A stretch of DNA of 5,634 bases, from assembly GCA_016283195.1 (NCBI GenBank), contig JAEEML010000176.1, forward strand, positions 1 to 5,634, written 5' to 3'. A program made the translations under genes and the position numbers. Below, piece after piece: positions 5,003 to 5,634 of this stretch; positions within the stretch are counted from its first letter, which is position 1; the number at the start of each line of letters is the position of its first letter. This stretch comes from Deltaproteobacteria bacterium (lineage in GTDB: Bacteria; JAEEML01). The notes under the pieces were generated by a model. The model worked only from the letters and a program-made list of their open reading frames with translations. It made no database searches and was not told the DNA's origin.

Positions 5003-5634
5003 CTAAGCATTTGCAAGGTTTTTTATGAATGCGGCCAAATCTTCCGGGCCGGCGGCCGGCGGATATTTGGCGATCCATTTATCAAGAGCTGCCAAAAATG
5101 CAGTTGCGGTGGCAAAACGGCGGCCGGGGTGCTTATTTAGCACTTTGTCCAGGAACCATTTCAGGCGCCAGGGCATGTCGGGGCGGTATTTACGCGGGTT
5201 CTCGTACTTGGCGTCGCGGATTTTGAGCATTATTTCCAGCTCTGTCTGCCCGGTGTAGCAGTTTTGGCGTGTTAAAAGTTCGTAGAGAATAATGGCCGCG
5301 CAGTAGAGGTCTATTGTTTGGGTGACGGGGGCGCCGCGCATCTGTTCCGGGGTAAAATAGCCCAGTTTGCCCTTGATATTGCCGCTTATTGTCCACGATT
5401 CCACGCCCACCAGCTTGGCAACGCCAAAATCGCCCAGTTTTACTGTGCCATCATGGGAAATCCAGATGTTTGACGGAGTAATATCGCGGTGCACAATACC
5501 GAGCGGCTTGCCGGAGAGCGACTTGGCGCCGTGAATGTATTCCAGCCCCTTTAAAATCTCGTGGGTGATGTAAAAGGCAATATTGAAGGGAATAATCACT
5601 TTTTTGGCAATGGCCGTCAGGATGATGTTGGAGA
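5003..5634 (-). CDS. Ser/Thr protein kinase, C-terminal part (5' end outside the window)
   Basis: The frame is open to the right edge, so the N-lobe (P-loop, VAIK Lys) is not visible. About 209 codons remain. Numbered from the internal GTG at 5599, which is not a real start, the C-lobe shows helix E ending in EILKGLEYIH. The catalytic loop is HRDITPSN (37-44; Asp39 is the base), then DFG (57-59). The activation segment ends in GKLGYFTPEQ (a TPE in place of APE) and helix F carries DLYCAAIILYELLT. All visible catalytic residues are present, so the enzyme should be active if the N-lobe is intact. The chain stops about 25 residues after the kinase fold, with no C-terminal membrane segment, PASTA or other sensor domain. 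The HRDITPSN style and the short tail resemble myxobacterial-type soluble kinases. The stop is TAG (5005-5003). Confidence 0.93.
   Translation of the reverse strand, partial: SNIILTAIAKKVIIPFNIAFYITHEILKGLEYIHGAKSLSGKPLGIVHRDITPSNIWISHDGTVKLGDFGVAKLVGVESWTISGNIKGKLGYFTPEQMRGAPVTQTIDLYCAAIILYELLTRQNCYTGQTELEIMLKIRDAKYENPRKYRPDMPWRLKWFLDKVLNKHPGRRFATATAFLAALDKWIAKYPPAAGPEDLAAFIKNLANA

Overview
The window looks like a chromosomal housekeeping segment from a Gram-negative bacterium. Several proteins resemble the old Deltaproteobacteria (Myxococcota, Desulfobacterota, Bdellovibrionota, SAR324-type lineages): a DUF1844 protein, an HU/IHF-like protein with the GYTGRNPK..G arm style, and a Ser/Thr kinase with an HRDITPSN catalytic loop. 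This is judged from memory of the families; no search was run and the host is not certain. No insertion sequence, phage gene, integrase or CRISPR array was seen, and genes are tightly packed.

Layout. (1) 47-1126 (-): a 359-residue protein resembling the DUF7309/DUF6930 type, with a Cys/His-rich tail. (2) A divergent intergenic region (1127-1316) leads into a + strand operon: an O6-alkylguanine-DNA alkyltransferase (1317-1835), the ribosome-assembly GTPase EngB/YsxC (1832-2500, ATGA overlap) and a membrane-anchored CxxCxxCC (YkgJ-type) protein (about 2505-3020). (3) A small Cys-rich lipoprotein (3123-3509, +) has its own candidate promoter, whose -10 box lies in a palindrome. (4) Convergent to it, a - strand cluster reads from high to low coordinates: HU-family protein (4706-4425), a 70-residue unknown protein (4398-4186), a DUF1844 protein (4173-3913) and a small exported helix-hairpin-helix protein (3856-3527). 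(5) Upstream on the - strand is tRNA-Gly(GCC) (4911-4840) with a good promoter and an intrinsic terminator. (6) The right edge holds the C-terminal part of a Ser/Thr protein kinase (5634-5003, -), cut by the window.

The genes are mostly core functions: alkylation repair, 50S ribosome assembly, nucleoid architecture, translation and Ser/Thr signalling, mixed with small uncharacterised proteins. I see no convincing new multi-gene system. The points most worth a second look are the in-frame, single-stop junction between the 70-residue ORF and the DUF1844 ORF, the Cys-rich lipoprotein with regular C-x10-C spacing and its palindromic promoter, and the metal-ligand-like tail on the protein at 47-1126.
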